Shown: in pieces, positions 45,509 through 54,212 of the stretch
Position numbering within the stretch: position 1 is the first letter of the stretch
How the letters are laid out: the number at the start of each line of letters is the position of its first letter
Source of the DNA: DATAWK01 sp036267255
Lineage (GTDB): Bacteria > Acidobacteriota > Terriglobia > Terriglobales > Acidobacteriaceae
Assembly (NCBI GenBank): GCA_036267255.1
Contig: DATAWK010000041.1
Coordinates: 620,001-684,000 of the forward strand
Direction: 5' to 3'
Length of the DNA stretch: 64,000 nucleotides
Position numbers and translations under genes: made by a program
Notes under the pieces: model-generated
What the model saw: the letters and a program-made list of their open reading frames with translations, nothing else
Database searches by the model: none
What the model was told of the DNA's origin: nothing

Positions 45509-46767
45509 AGGGTCATTCCCTGCGCAGGCATTTTGTATGCGGCCGCATCGTTGGCGACCGTCGCACTGATTTTGCTGCCGTCTTTCAACTTCTCTGCGCC
45601 ATCGATGACCACCTGTTGTCCGGCGCTGACTCCCTTATCGACGACCAGCATCGACTTTTCGGTCAGCGCAACGTGGACTGGTTGCATCTTCACCGTCTGG
45701 TCCGGTTGCACCACAAAGACAAAGTCGCCATTGGGACCATGCTGCAGTGCAGCGGCAGGCATCACAATGGCTTTAGGCAGTTGGCGAAGCACCAATCGGA
45801 CATTCACGAATTCATTGGGGAATAAGGTTTCGTCCGCATTGGCGAAGATGGCCTTGAATTCTGCCGTGCCTGTTGTCTGGTCAATCTGGTTGCTCACGGT
45901 CAACAGCTTGCCGGTGGCAAGGTGCGTGGTAAATGTCTGGTCAAACGCATCCACCGTCAGGCCCTCTTTGCTGCGCATTCTTGGCAGTACCTGGGGCAGG
46001 TCTTCTTCGGGCAGCGTGAAGTCGACAGCGATAGGACGCATCTGCGTGATAATCAACATGCCGGTCGTGGTCGTGGACTGCACGATGTTGCCGGGATCGA
46101 CCAGGCGCAGACCCACCCGCCCATCGATGGGAGACTTGATGTAACAGTAGTTAAGATTTACCTGCGCTGTCTCTATCGCTGCCTTGTCTGTTTGCACCGT
46201 GCCAAGATATTGGCCATAAAGCGCCTGTTCGGCATCCAGTTGTTCTTTGGAGAACACACCTTGCTGATACAGCGATTTGTAGCGGCCCAACTCCACTTTG
46301 TAGTCGTCCAGTTGCGCCTGGTCACGTTCCAGTTGTCCTTTGGCCTGATCGAGAGCGGCTTTATAAGGTGCTGGATCAATCACGATCAACAGATCGCCCT
46401 TGCGAACATTCTGCCCTTCTTTAAAGTTGACCTGTACGATCTGGCCGCTCACGCGCGAATTGACGGTTACGGTGTAATACGCCGTAACCGTGCCCAGGCC
46501 ATCCAGATACACAGGTACGTCGTGTTGTCGCACGTCAGCAACTTCCACCGGTATTTTCATGTATTCGGCAAACAGGGCGGCTTGTGCCGCAACCTGTTTG
46601 TCTTTCTCTGCGCGCGCAGTGGCAATCCGCCAAATGGCGGCAGCTATGCCAGCCACAATCAGCAGCAGAATCAGCGTGCGCAGCCAGCGGTGCCTTTTCT
46701 GGTCGGATGCATGGTTTGGATCGGGGACGGCAGGGCGTGTTAGCGGAGAGGTTTCAACAATGGGCAT
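45505..46767 (-). CDS. RND periplasmic adaptor (MdtA/HlyD-like membrane fusion protein)
   Basis: A 420-residue membrane fusion protein that links the RND permeases to an outer-membrane channel. ATG 46767 starts a short cytoplasmic basic stretch and then a single membrane helix (about residues 28-45, LRTLILLLIVAGIAAAIW). Lipoyl halves (VTVNSRVSGQIVQVNFKEG and YIKSPIDGRVGLRL) flank a coiled-coil hairpin (about residues 145-210, Gln/Asp/Lys-rich). A beta-barrel and a membrane-proximal domain follow. An open frame extends upstream to 47031, but that part is Cys/Arg-rich and lacks family character, so it was rejected. It is first in the mdtABC-like operon. No ribosome-binding site is obvious. Confidence 0.92.
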   Translation of the reverse strand: MPIVETSPLTRPAVPDPNHASDQKRHRWLRTLILLLIVAGIAAAIWRIATARAEKDKQVAAQAALFAEYMKIPVEVADVRQHDVPVYLDGLGTVTAYYTVTVNSRVSGQIVQVNFKEGQNVRKGDLLIVIDPAPYKAALDQAKGQLERDQAQLDDYKVELGRYKSLYQQGVFSKEQLDAEQALYGQYLGTVQTDKAAIETAQVNLNYCYIKSPIDGRVGLRLVDPGNIVQSTTTTGMLIITQMRPIAVDFTLPEEDLPQVLPRMRSKEGLTVDAFDQTFTTHLATGKLLTVSNQIDQTTGTAEFKAIFANADETLFPNEFVNVRLVLRQLPKAIVMPAAALQHGPNGDFVFVVQPDQTVKMQPVHVALTEKSMLVVDKGVSAGQQVVIDGAEKLKDGSKISATVANDAAAYKMPAQGMTL

Positions 46768-47092
46768 AGCGTTTTCTGTGATCGTCCGGGTGAATTGTTC
46801 AATGGCGCGTTCGAGGAGCGCAACCCGCAAGACGCAGCGCGCAAAGCCACGTACAAAAGACGTTTGCAACAGAGAAAAAGTTTCCTGTTGCGTGGGCTGT
46901 GATCGATAGGTAGCTGTCGCCTCTCGTTGCAGGCAACCGGTATCTAATAGGTTATTACAATATAGAAAGTCCCGTGATTGGATGCATAGCTCTAGCGTTC
47001 CATGTTGCTTCCGCACATATCCTTGGGACAATTTTGGCTAGATTCCGAGAGAGGGAATGCTCGTTGGGAAAGTCGCTTCGAGGTGCCTGCAG

Positions 47093-47130
47093 GTGTCCGG
47101 AAATGGACACCCATTTCTAAAAGTGGACAC
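47093..47130. promoter_or_regulatory. Candidate enhancer sites for the sigma-54 response regulator
   Basis: GTGTCC (47093-47098) and GGACAC (47105-47110) make a perfect 6-bp inverted repeat with a 6-bp spacer. A second GGACAC lies at 47125-47130, exactly 20 bp (two helical turns) from the first, with only a degenerate left partner. The position, about 75-110 bp upstream of the -24 element, is typical of enhancer sites for NtrC-type activators. The natural candidate protein is the response regulator encoded at 59380-60810 in the same operon. Binding is inference. Confidence 0.6.
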
Positions 47131-47203
47131 TAGAAAACGCTCTCCCGCCCCCTGAATGGCATGTTAGTCATTTTTATTCAGTAAGATAACCACTGGCTTC
47201 GTT

Positions 47204-47220
47204 TGGCAATCATCATGCAA
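47204..47220 (+). promoter_or_regulatory. Candidate sigma-54 (-24/-12) promoter of the ADOP export operon
   Basis: TGGCA starts at 47204 and TGCAA starts at 47216, giving GG (47205-47206) and GC (47217-47218) separated by exactly 10 bases, the strict RpoN spacing. The match to TGGCAC-N5-TTGCA is good but not perfect. The start of transcription would be near 47230, only about 4 nt before ATG 47234. That is unusual, and implies a nearly leaderless message or a misplaced call. The operon encodes a sigma-54 activator, which supports it. Confidence 0.6.
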
Positions 47221-47233
47221 GATTATCTGCGTG

Positions 47234-48499
47234 ATGGATATCGCACGTCCGGACATTAAACGTCGTAAATTTCGCCTCCAGATTGCCTGGTCGGCAGCCG
47301 CTATCGTTGTGCTGGCAGCGGTCACAATTTTTGCCATGCGGTTGAAGCCTGCCGCCCCCACGGTCGACCGCAGTGCGGTATGGACGGACACGGTCCGTCG
47401 CGGCGATTTTACCCGCAATGTGCGTGGGCTAGGCACTCTGGTGCCCCGGGAGGATCGTATCCGTTCCATCCCCGCAGAAACCGAGGGCACCGTGGTGCGT
47501 ATCCTCCAGTTGCCCGGCGCAACCGTCCACCCAGATACCGTCATCCTGCAACTCACCAATCCGCAGCTCGTGCAGGAAGCCCAGGATGCTGCCCTGCAGC
47601 TCAACGAAGCCGAAGCCGATTACCACAACACGCAGGTCAGCGTAGACAGCGCCCTGATGGACCAGCGTTCGACCGCCGCCGACATCAACGCGCAATATCA
47701 ACAGGCACAGTTGCAGGCCAAGACCGACAAGGCGCTCTACAAGCTGGGCGTTATCAGCGGCTTGGCCTACAGTGACTCTCAAGGCAAAGCGGACTCGTTG
47801 GTGACGCGGGACAAACTGGAAAAAGACAAAGTCTCGATCAATCAAAAAGCCATTGCCACTCAGATGACGGTCGCCAAGGCTAAGGTGGAACAGGCCCGCG
47901 CCCTCGCCGAACTTAAACAGCGCGAAGTCGATGCGCTCACCGTCCGCGCTGGCGTTGAGGGCCTGTTGGTGCCGCTGCAGGCCCCGCTGCAGGTGGGCCA
48001 ACACGTTCCAGTCGGCACGGAACTGGCGCAGATCATCCAGCCCGACCAGCTCAAAGCTCAACTCAAAATCGCCGAGACCCAGGCCCGCGACATCCAGATT
48101 GGCCAGCCTGCGCAGATCGATACGCATAATGGCATCATTTCGGGCTCCGTCACACGAATCGATCCTGCGGTACAGAACGGAACGGTCACGGTTGACGTAC
48201 AACTGGATGGGACTTTACCCAAAGGAGCACGGCTTGACCTGAGCGTGGATGGGACCATCGACCTGGAACATTTGACCAATGTGCTATACGTTGGGCGGCC
48301 GGCTTTTGGAAATGAGGACTCTACCATTAGCCTGTTCAAGCTGGATCCGGACGGTAAGTATGCGACGCGCGTACCAGTCAAGGTAGGTCGCGCATCGACC
48401 AATGAAATCCAGGTTCTCGATGGACTGCACGCTGGCGACACTGTCATTCTTTCCGACATGTCGCGCGAGGACAACGTAGACCGCATTCGTTTGGATTGA
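47234..48499 (+). CDS. HlyD-family periplasmic adaptor of the ADOP exporter
   Basis: A membrane fusion protein of about 421 residues. After a short basic cytoplasmic start (MDIARPDIKRRK) comes one membrane helix (about residues 17-35). N- and C-terminal lipoyl segments (DFTRNVRGLGTLVPRE and VRAGVEGLLVPLQAP) flank a long Gln/Ala/Asp-rich coiled-coil hairpin (about residues 110-230) and a beta-barrel domain. It would connect the inner-membrane ABC permeases to the TolC-like channel encoded downstream. ATG 47234 fits the family start, GTG 47231 is also in frame, and no Shine-Dalgarno is present. It is the first of nine same-strand genes and lies right behind the sigma-54 promoter candidate. Confidence 0.92.
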   Translation: MDIARPDIKRRKFRLQIAWSAAAIVVLAAVTIFAMRLKPAAPTVDRSAVWTDTVRRGDFTRNVRGLGTLVPREDRIRSIPAETEGTVVRILQLPGATVHPDTVILQLTNPQLVQEAQDAALQLNEAEADYHNTQVSVDSALMDQRSTAADINAQYQQAQLQAKTDKALYKLGVISGLAYSDSQGKADSLVTRDKLEKDKVSINQKAIATQMTVAKAKVEQARALAELKQREVDALTVRAGVEGLLVPLQAPLQVGQHVPVGTELAQIIQPDQLKAQLKIAETQARDIQIGQPAQIDTHNGIISGSVTRIDPAVQNGTVTVDVQLDGTLPKGARLDLSVDGTIDLEHLTNVLYVGRPAFGNEDSTISLFKLDPDGKYATRVPVKVGRASTNEIQVLDGLHAGDTVILSDMSREDNVDRIRLD

Positions 48500-48542
48500 A
48501 AGTTCTTAACTCAAATTTAATGTAGCCCGAAAGGACGCACAC

Positions 48543-49268
<726 letters not shown>

Positions 49269-49278
49269 GAAATCAACT

Positions 49279-51708
49279 ATGACTGGCCTCTTCCATGATG
49301 TCCGTTACGCAATGCGACAGTTGCGCAAATCTCCCGGATTTGCGCTGACGGCAATTTTTACGCTTGCGTTGGGCATTGGGGCGAACACGGCGATGTTCAC
49401 CATGGTGAATCGCGTGCTGCTGGCGCCGCTTCGGTTTTATCAGCCGAATCGCATCGTGCAGATCAACACGCAATGGACGGATACGAAACGGGCCATTCCA
49501 CGCATCACCGATGGCGATGTGGTCGATCTGCGGAAGCAAACTGGCGCATTTCAGTATTTCAGCACCTACGCTGGCGGGGAGCTTGGCGTGCAGCTTTCCG
49601 GTCGCGCCGTTTTCACTGACGGATATGCAGTAAATTCACAATTCTTTTCAGTCCTTGGGATTCAACCGGCTTACGGACGATTTTTCCAGCAACAGGATGC
49701 AGGCAATGCTGCGGTCGTCAGCTATGCTTTTGCCCGACAGAACTTTGGCGATCCAGCCAAGGCCATAGGCAAAACGCTGCGCCTTGATCAACAACTGGGC
49801 CTTGAACAACAGCCTCCCTATCAGATTGTCGGGGTCACCCCGCCGGGCCTCGAATTCCCGCGCGGAGCGGGAGTCTGGGCTGCGTTCCCAACCACGCCGG
49901 ATTCCCTGAACCGAACTTCGTTCAACTATCACGCCATCGCGCGTTTGCGCCCTGGCCTCTCGCTCAGTCAGGCGCAAATGCAACTGAATGCTCTCGGCAG
50001 CCGTCTTGCCGCTGCATATTCGGACAGCAATCAAAATCGCACGTTTTTATTGCAGCCTCTCCGGAAGCAGTTAGTCTCGCCGGTGAAGCAGACGCTCTGG
50101 TTCCTGATGGCTGCCGTGGCCTTTGTGCTTCTCATTGCCTGTGTCAACGTGGCCAATCTTTTTCTAGCGCGAACCACAGAAAAGTCGCGCGAGATTGCCG
50201 CTCGCATCGCCCTGGGTGCTACACGCTGGCGCGTCATTCGCCAGTTGTTGACCGAGAGTACGCTCATCGCACTGGCTGGAGGCTTGTGCGGCATTCTGGT
50301 CGGCAAGAACATTCTGCGTATGTTTGTCTTGCTGGCTCCTGCAGAGTTCCCGCGTCTGCAGGAAATTTCTCTCGATCTGCCGGTTCTCGCCTTCACCCTG
50401 CTTGTCTCCCTGGCTGCCGCGCTGCTGTTTGGGATCGCTCCAGCATGGCAGGCATCCCACACCAGCCCAGAAGCTGTCCTGCGTCAGAACTCTCAACGCA
50501 CACATGGCACGCGCGCGGCGAGCCGCCTGCGTGAAGGGCTGATCGTCACGGAAATTGCTCTTTCTCTTGTGCTGGTTCTTGGTGCGGGCTTGCTGTTGCG
50601 CAGCCTCTTGACGCTGAACAGTGTCGATCCCGGATTTCGCACGCACAACGTGCTGGTAATGGATGCCAGCACACCGGCACAAGGCCTCAAAGAATCTATC
50701 CTTGCCGCGCAACAGATGGAGTCTTTACGGGAACAACTGCTTGCGATGCCGGGAATACGGGCAGCAGCAATGGCCTTCGGACCTCCGATGGAAGCGATGG
50801 GATCGAATGGGGATTACGCTGTCAAAGGTATCAGCACGATGGACCAAGCCCAAGGCTTGCCATACGCCGACTTTACGGCCACCAGTCCGGATTATTTTTC
50901 GACTATGCATATCCCGCTGATCGAGGGACATGATTTTCACTCGGCGGATGCGTACGATGCGCCAGCGGTTGCGATCATCAGCGAATCGCTGGCGCGGCAA
51001 AGCTTTCCCGGGCAAGATCCGATCGGCCGACAGATTCAGTGCGGGCTTGATTCCCAATCGATGCGCTGGATGACGATTGTCGGCGTGGTAAAGGACGTGC
51101 GTCAGGACGCACTCGCGTCCACTCCCGGACCCATCCTTTACATGCCGCTGGCGCAGCATCCCTACCGGGCGGCGAATCTGCAGTTCATTCTCCACACGAC
51201 AGGCGACCCGCTCGGCTTGCAAGACGCTGTGCAGCGCAAGGTCCATTCTGTCGATCCTGCGATTGCCGTCCGCTTCACCACAATGGGCGCTTTGGTTGCC
51301 GATACCGCCAGCGACTCACGCTTCCGCACCGCCTTACTCGACGGCTTCGCTGGCCTCGCGTTGTTGTTGGCCATCGTCGGCGTTTACGGAGTTACCTCAT
51401 ATACGACTGCGCAGCGGATATCGGAGATTGGAATCCGCATGACACTCGGTGCTACAAGAAAACAGATTGTCACCATGTTTCTTCGCCGCTCGCTGCAGTT
51501 AATGTTCTTTGGCATTGTCATTGGTTTGCTGCTGGGCATTTTGCTCAGTCGATTTATCTCCGTCATGTTGTATGGTGTTCGGCCGACAGACCTGCTGACC
51601 TATGGGATCGGCATTCTGGCAATGGTGATTGCTGTACTTTTTGCAGGCTATGTGCCCGCAAGGCGTGCGGCAGGCATGGATCCCATGCAGGCACTCAGAA
51701 GCGAGTAG
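49279..51708 (+). CDS. ADOP-type MacB-like permease (operon copy 1)
   Basis: A permease of 809 residues from ATG 49279, which has GTAGGA just upstream. An in-frame start at 49210 lies inside the ATPase gene and was rejected. It opens with DVRYAMRQLRKSPGFA, then LALGIGANTAMFTMVNRVLLAPL. Two MacB_PCD-FtsX units are arranged in tandem, with helices at about 20-45, three around 275-420 and three near 680-790, ending VPARRAAGMDPMQALRSE. It is the first of three ADOPs in a row. Unlike the other two it lacks the LLRPL motif, having LLAPL. Family function is not established, and it probably couples ATP hydrolysis to periplasmic conformational work. Confidence 0.93.
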   Translation: MTGLFHDVRYAMRQLRKSPGFALTAIFTLALGIGANTAMFTMVNRVLLAPLRFYQPNRIVQINTQWTDTKRAIPRITDGDVVDLRKQTGAFQYFSTYAGGELGVQLSGRAVFTDGYAVNSQFFSVLGIQPAYGRFFQQQDAGNAAVVSYAFARQNFGDPAKAIGKTLRLDQQLGLEQQPPYQIVGVTPPGLEFPRGAGVWAAFPTTPDSLNRTSFNYHAIARLRPGLSLSQAQMQLNALGSRLAAAYSDSNQNRTFLLQPLRKQLVSPVKQTLWFLMAAVAFVLLIACVNVANLFLARTTEKSREIAARIALGATRWRVIRQLLTESTLIALAGGLCGILVGKNILRMFVLLAPAEFPRLQEISLDLPVLAFTLLVSLAAALLFGIAPAWQASHTSPEAVLRQNSQRTHGTRAASRLREGLIVTEIALSLVLVLGAGLLLRSLLTLNSVDPGFRTHNVLVMDASTPAQGLKESILAAQQMESLREQLLAMPGIRAAAMAFGPPMEAMGSNGDYAVKGISTMDQAQGLPYADFTATSPDYFSTMHIPLIEGHDFHSADAYDAPAVAIISESLARQSFPGQDPIGRQIQCGLDSQSMRWMTIVGVVKDVRQDALASTPGPILYMPLAQHPYRAANLQFILHTTGDPLGLQDAVQRKVHSVDPAIAVRFTTMGALVADTASDSRFRTALLDGFAGLALLLAIVGVYGVTSYTTAQRISEIGIRMTLGATRKQIVTMFLRRSLQLMFFGIVIGLLLGILLSRFISVMLYGVRPTDLLTYGIGILAMVIAVLFAGYVPARRAAGMDPMQALRSE

Positions 51709-51731
51709 AAGGTGAATCAGGAGAACCAGCC

Positions 51732-54173
51732 ATGACCAATCTGCTCTACGATCTTCGCTACGCATTGCGGCAGTTACGCAAGTCACCCGGCTTTACCGTG
51801 GCTGCCGTATTGACATTGGCGTTGGGAATCGGCGGCGCTGCGGCCATGTTCAGCGTGGTTGACGCGGTGATCCTGCGGCCGCTGCCCTACAAGAACGTGG
51901 ATCGCATCGTCCAGATAACAACGAAGGCCGCTGCGAACTACCTGCAGCCGGCATCCTGGCCTGAGTATCTGGACATGCGCCGCCTGAGCAGCACCTTCAG
52001 CACCTTTGCCGGAGTTAATTTTGGTCGTGGCGTTACGCTGCAGAAGGGCAAGCAGGCGATTTATCTGCCCAACATTCAGGGAACGGCCAATTTCTTCGAT
52101 CTGTATGGAGTTCGGCCCCTATTGGGTCGCACCTTCCTGCCCGGTGAAGATCAAAATGGAAAAGACGATGTTGTTGTCCTGAGTTACGAGGTATGGCGGC
52201 AATATTTTGGCGGCCAGAAAAATATCCTGGGACAGACCATCCATCTGGATGGCTCGCCGTACACCATTGTTGGGGTGATGCCGGCTGGCTTCCGTGTCCG
52301 ATTCGACAAGCCGAACATTGTTTACACGCCGCTGCATTTGTCTGCGGACCAGATCAAATCGCGGGGCAGCCATTGGTTGCCGACCTTTGGCCTTCTGAAG
52401 CCAGGTGTGACCATCGCCCAGGCAAACGCTGATATGAACCATGTCCTGAATGAGATGGGCAGGCAGTTCCCTGATGAAGACAAGGGCAAAACTGCAAAGG
52501 TGATTCCGATCGTAGATTGGCTGCACATAAATCAGGAAGGCAACAACGATCGTTCCCAGGTTTGGCTGTTGCTGGCCGCTGTCTTCGCTGTCCTGTTGAT
52601 TGCCTGCACCAACGTCGCGGGCCTGTTGCTTGCGCGCGGCCTGCTGCGTGAACGGGAGATGGCCGTGCGCGCCGCACTGGGTGCGAACCGCAAACGTCTT
52701 GTGGGTCAGATGTTGACCGAAAGCATGGTTTTAGGGCTCGGCGGCGCCGTTGCCGGCATCGTGATGGCGATACTTCTGCTGGATGGCATGCAGCAGTTCT
52801 TAGAGAGGGCTTTTCGGCGAGGCGGCGATGTGCATCTCGATCTGCCGGTGCTGATCGTAACCTTCGTGTTGTCTCTGCTGGCCAGTACGGCTGCCGGATT
52901 GATTCCAGCCTGGCGCGCCGCGCGGATGGACCCGAACCGCGCGCTGAAAGCGGGTGGTAATGCGGGAACAACCCGTCATCAGCATCGTTTGCGCGCCGGT
53001 TTTGTGGTGGTGCAGGTGGCCTTGTCGTTGATACTGCTGGTCTGCTCCGGCCTGCTGCTGCTTGGTTTACGCAACATGCTTGAGACGAACATGGGCTTCA
53101 ACCCGAAAAATCTGCTGACGCTCGAAGTGGATATCCCATCCGGTGATTACAAGGGCAGAAACTTCGTCCAGGCACTCGTGCAGCCACTCGAAGCACGCGT
53201 GCAGGCGATTCCTGGCGTGACTGCGGTTGGCAGCAACGACTTAATGCCGATCCAGGAATATGGATCGAACAGCGATATTGCCATTGTGGGCAAGCCTGTC
53301 GATCCGCTCGACAAACAACGCCTTACCGAGATGCGCTTCATCACGCCCGGCTACTTTGCCGCCATGCAGTTGCCCATCTTGAAGGGCCGCGACTTTACCG
53401 CTCAGGATGCAGCCACCACGCAGCAGGTGGCTATCGTGAACGAGACCTGGGTCAAAGAATTTCTGGACAAGAAGGAAGATCCATTGGCGCAGGCCTTTGC
53501 CGGAGATCCCGGAACACCGAATACCGCTATCGTCGGTGTCGTACGCAGTGGTCGCCAGAACATCTCACAGCTGCCACTGGCGGAAGCGGACTTCCCCATG
53601 ACGCAGATGCCGGAGTCCTGGCAGGCCTTCGTGCCTAGCTTCTTTCTCTTTGTCCGCACCAGCCTTCCACCAACGAGCATCACTCCACAGCTAAGGAAAG
53701 TCCTGCACGACATTGCTCCTGACGTTGCCTTCCATACGCCGGAAACCATGGAGAATGTGCTCGATGATGCTCTGGTTACCAACCGCATGCTCAGTTGGCT
53801 ATTTGGACTCTTCGCCACGATTGCCGTGTTGCTGACAGCGATTGGCATCTACGGCTTGTTGAGCCAGGAGGTTGCCAGCCGCACACGCGACATCGGTATT
53901 CGTATGGCGCTCGGTGCGACGCGCACCGGTGTGGCGCAACTGGTGCTGACGCGGGTTGGAATCCTGCTGACAGTCGGATTGACGCTGGGTCTCATTGGGG
54001 TCGTGTTGGCGCGGCAATTGTTGAGTGCAGTGCTGACCATTCAGTTTGCGAACGATGTATGGGTCATTGCTGCCATTGCACTGGCACTTGGGGGGATTGG
54101 TCTTGTATCCGCGTTGCTGCCTGTACGGCGTGCCGCCTCCATTGATCCCATGAGAGCACTGCGCGCTGAGTAA
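51732..54173 (+). CDS. ADOP-type MacB-like permease (operon copy 2)
   Basis: An 813-residue permease, beginning DLRYALRQLRKSPGFTVAAV and LALGIGGAAAMFSVVDAVILRPL. The domain order is the same as in copy 1: MacB core, three helices, second MacB core, three helices, ending VRRAASIDPMRALRAE. It starts 23 bp after copy 1, with AGGAGA before the ATG. The periplasmic core differs from its neighbours in length and sequence, so the three copies are not recent duplicates. They may form heteromeric pairs. Confidence 0.93.
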   Translation: MTNLLYDLRYALRQLRKSPGFTVAAVLTLALGIGGAAAMFSVVDAVILRPLPYKNVDRIVQITTKAAANYLQPASWPEYLDMRRLSSTFSTFAGVNFGRGVTLQKGKQAIYLPNIQGTANFFDLYGVRPLLGRTFLPGEDQNGKDDVVVLSYEVWRQYFGGQKNILGQTIHLDGSPYTIVGVMPAGFRVRFDKPNIVYTPLHLSADQIKSRGSHWLPTFGLLKPGVTIAQANADMNHVLNEMGRQFPDEDKGKTAKVIPIVDWLHINQEGNNDRSQVWLLLAAVFAVLLIACTNVAGLLLARGLLREREMAVRAALGANRKRLVGQMLTESMVLGLGGAVAGIVMAILLLDGMQQFLERAFRRGGDVHLDLPVLIVTFVLSLLASTAAGLIPAWRAARMDPNRALKAGGNAGTTRHQHRLRAGFVVVQVALSLILLVCSGLLLLGLRNMLETNMGFNPKNLLTLEVDIPSGDYKGRNFVQALVQPLEARVQAIPGVTAVGSNDLMPIQEYGSNSDIAIVGKPVDPLDKQRLTEMRFITPGYFAAMQLPILKGRDFTAQDAATTQQVAIVNETWVKEFLDKKEDPLAQAFAGDPGTPNTAIVGVVRSGRQNISQLPLAEADFPMTQMPESWQAFVPSFFLFVRTSLPPTSITPQLRKVLHDIAPDVAFHTPETMENVLDDALVTNRMLSWLFGLFATIAVLLTAIGIYGLLSQEVASRTRDIGIRMALGATRTGVAQLVLTRVGILLTVGLTLGLIGVVLARQLLSAVLTIQFANDVWVIAAIALALGGIGLVSALLPVRRAASIDPMRALRAE

Positions 54174-54212
54174 CGTGGAATCACTACAAGGCGTTTGGAA
54201 GGAAACGCAAAG

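Larger units (their letters stand above)
46768..47233. other. Divergent control region between RND and ADOP operons
   Basis: This 466-bp non-coding stretch separates the starts of two efflux operons. Its right-hand part holds a GTGTCC-N6-GGACAC palindrome and a second GGACAC, then a sigma-54 promoter match just before the HlyD gene. In the left part I found no convincing promoter for the RND operon and no GC-N10-CC match that would give a sigma-54 promoter on the minus strand. No RNA gene is seen. Confidence 0.6.

Noticed and set aside
46768..47031. N-terminal extension of the MdtA-like adaptor back to 47031
   Set aside because: The added 88 residues are Cys/Arg-rich, lack family character, and the membrane-anchor start at 46767 fits homologues.
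46768..47090. Sigma-54 promoter for the RND operon on the minus strand
   Set aside because: No GC-N10-CC pair with acceptable flanks was found in this region.
47383..47399. Palindrome GACGGAC-N3-GTCCGTC inside the HlyD gene, similar in look to the upstream GGACAC sites
   Set aside because: It lies in coding sequence downstream of the predicted promoter and does not contain the GTGTCC/GGACAC arrangement. It is probably a chance match.
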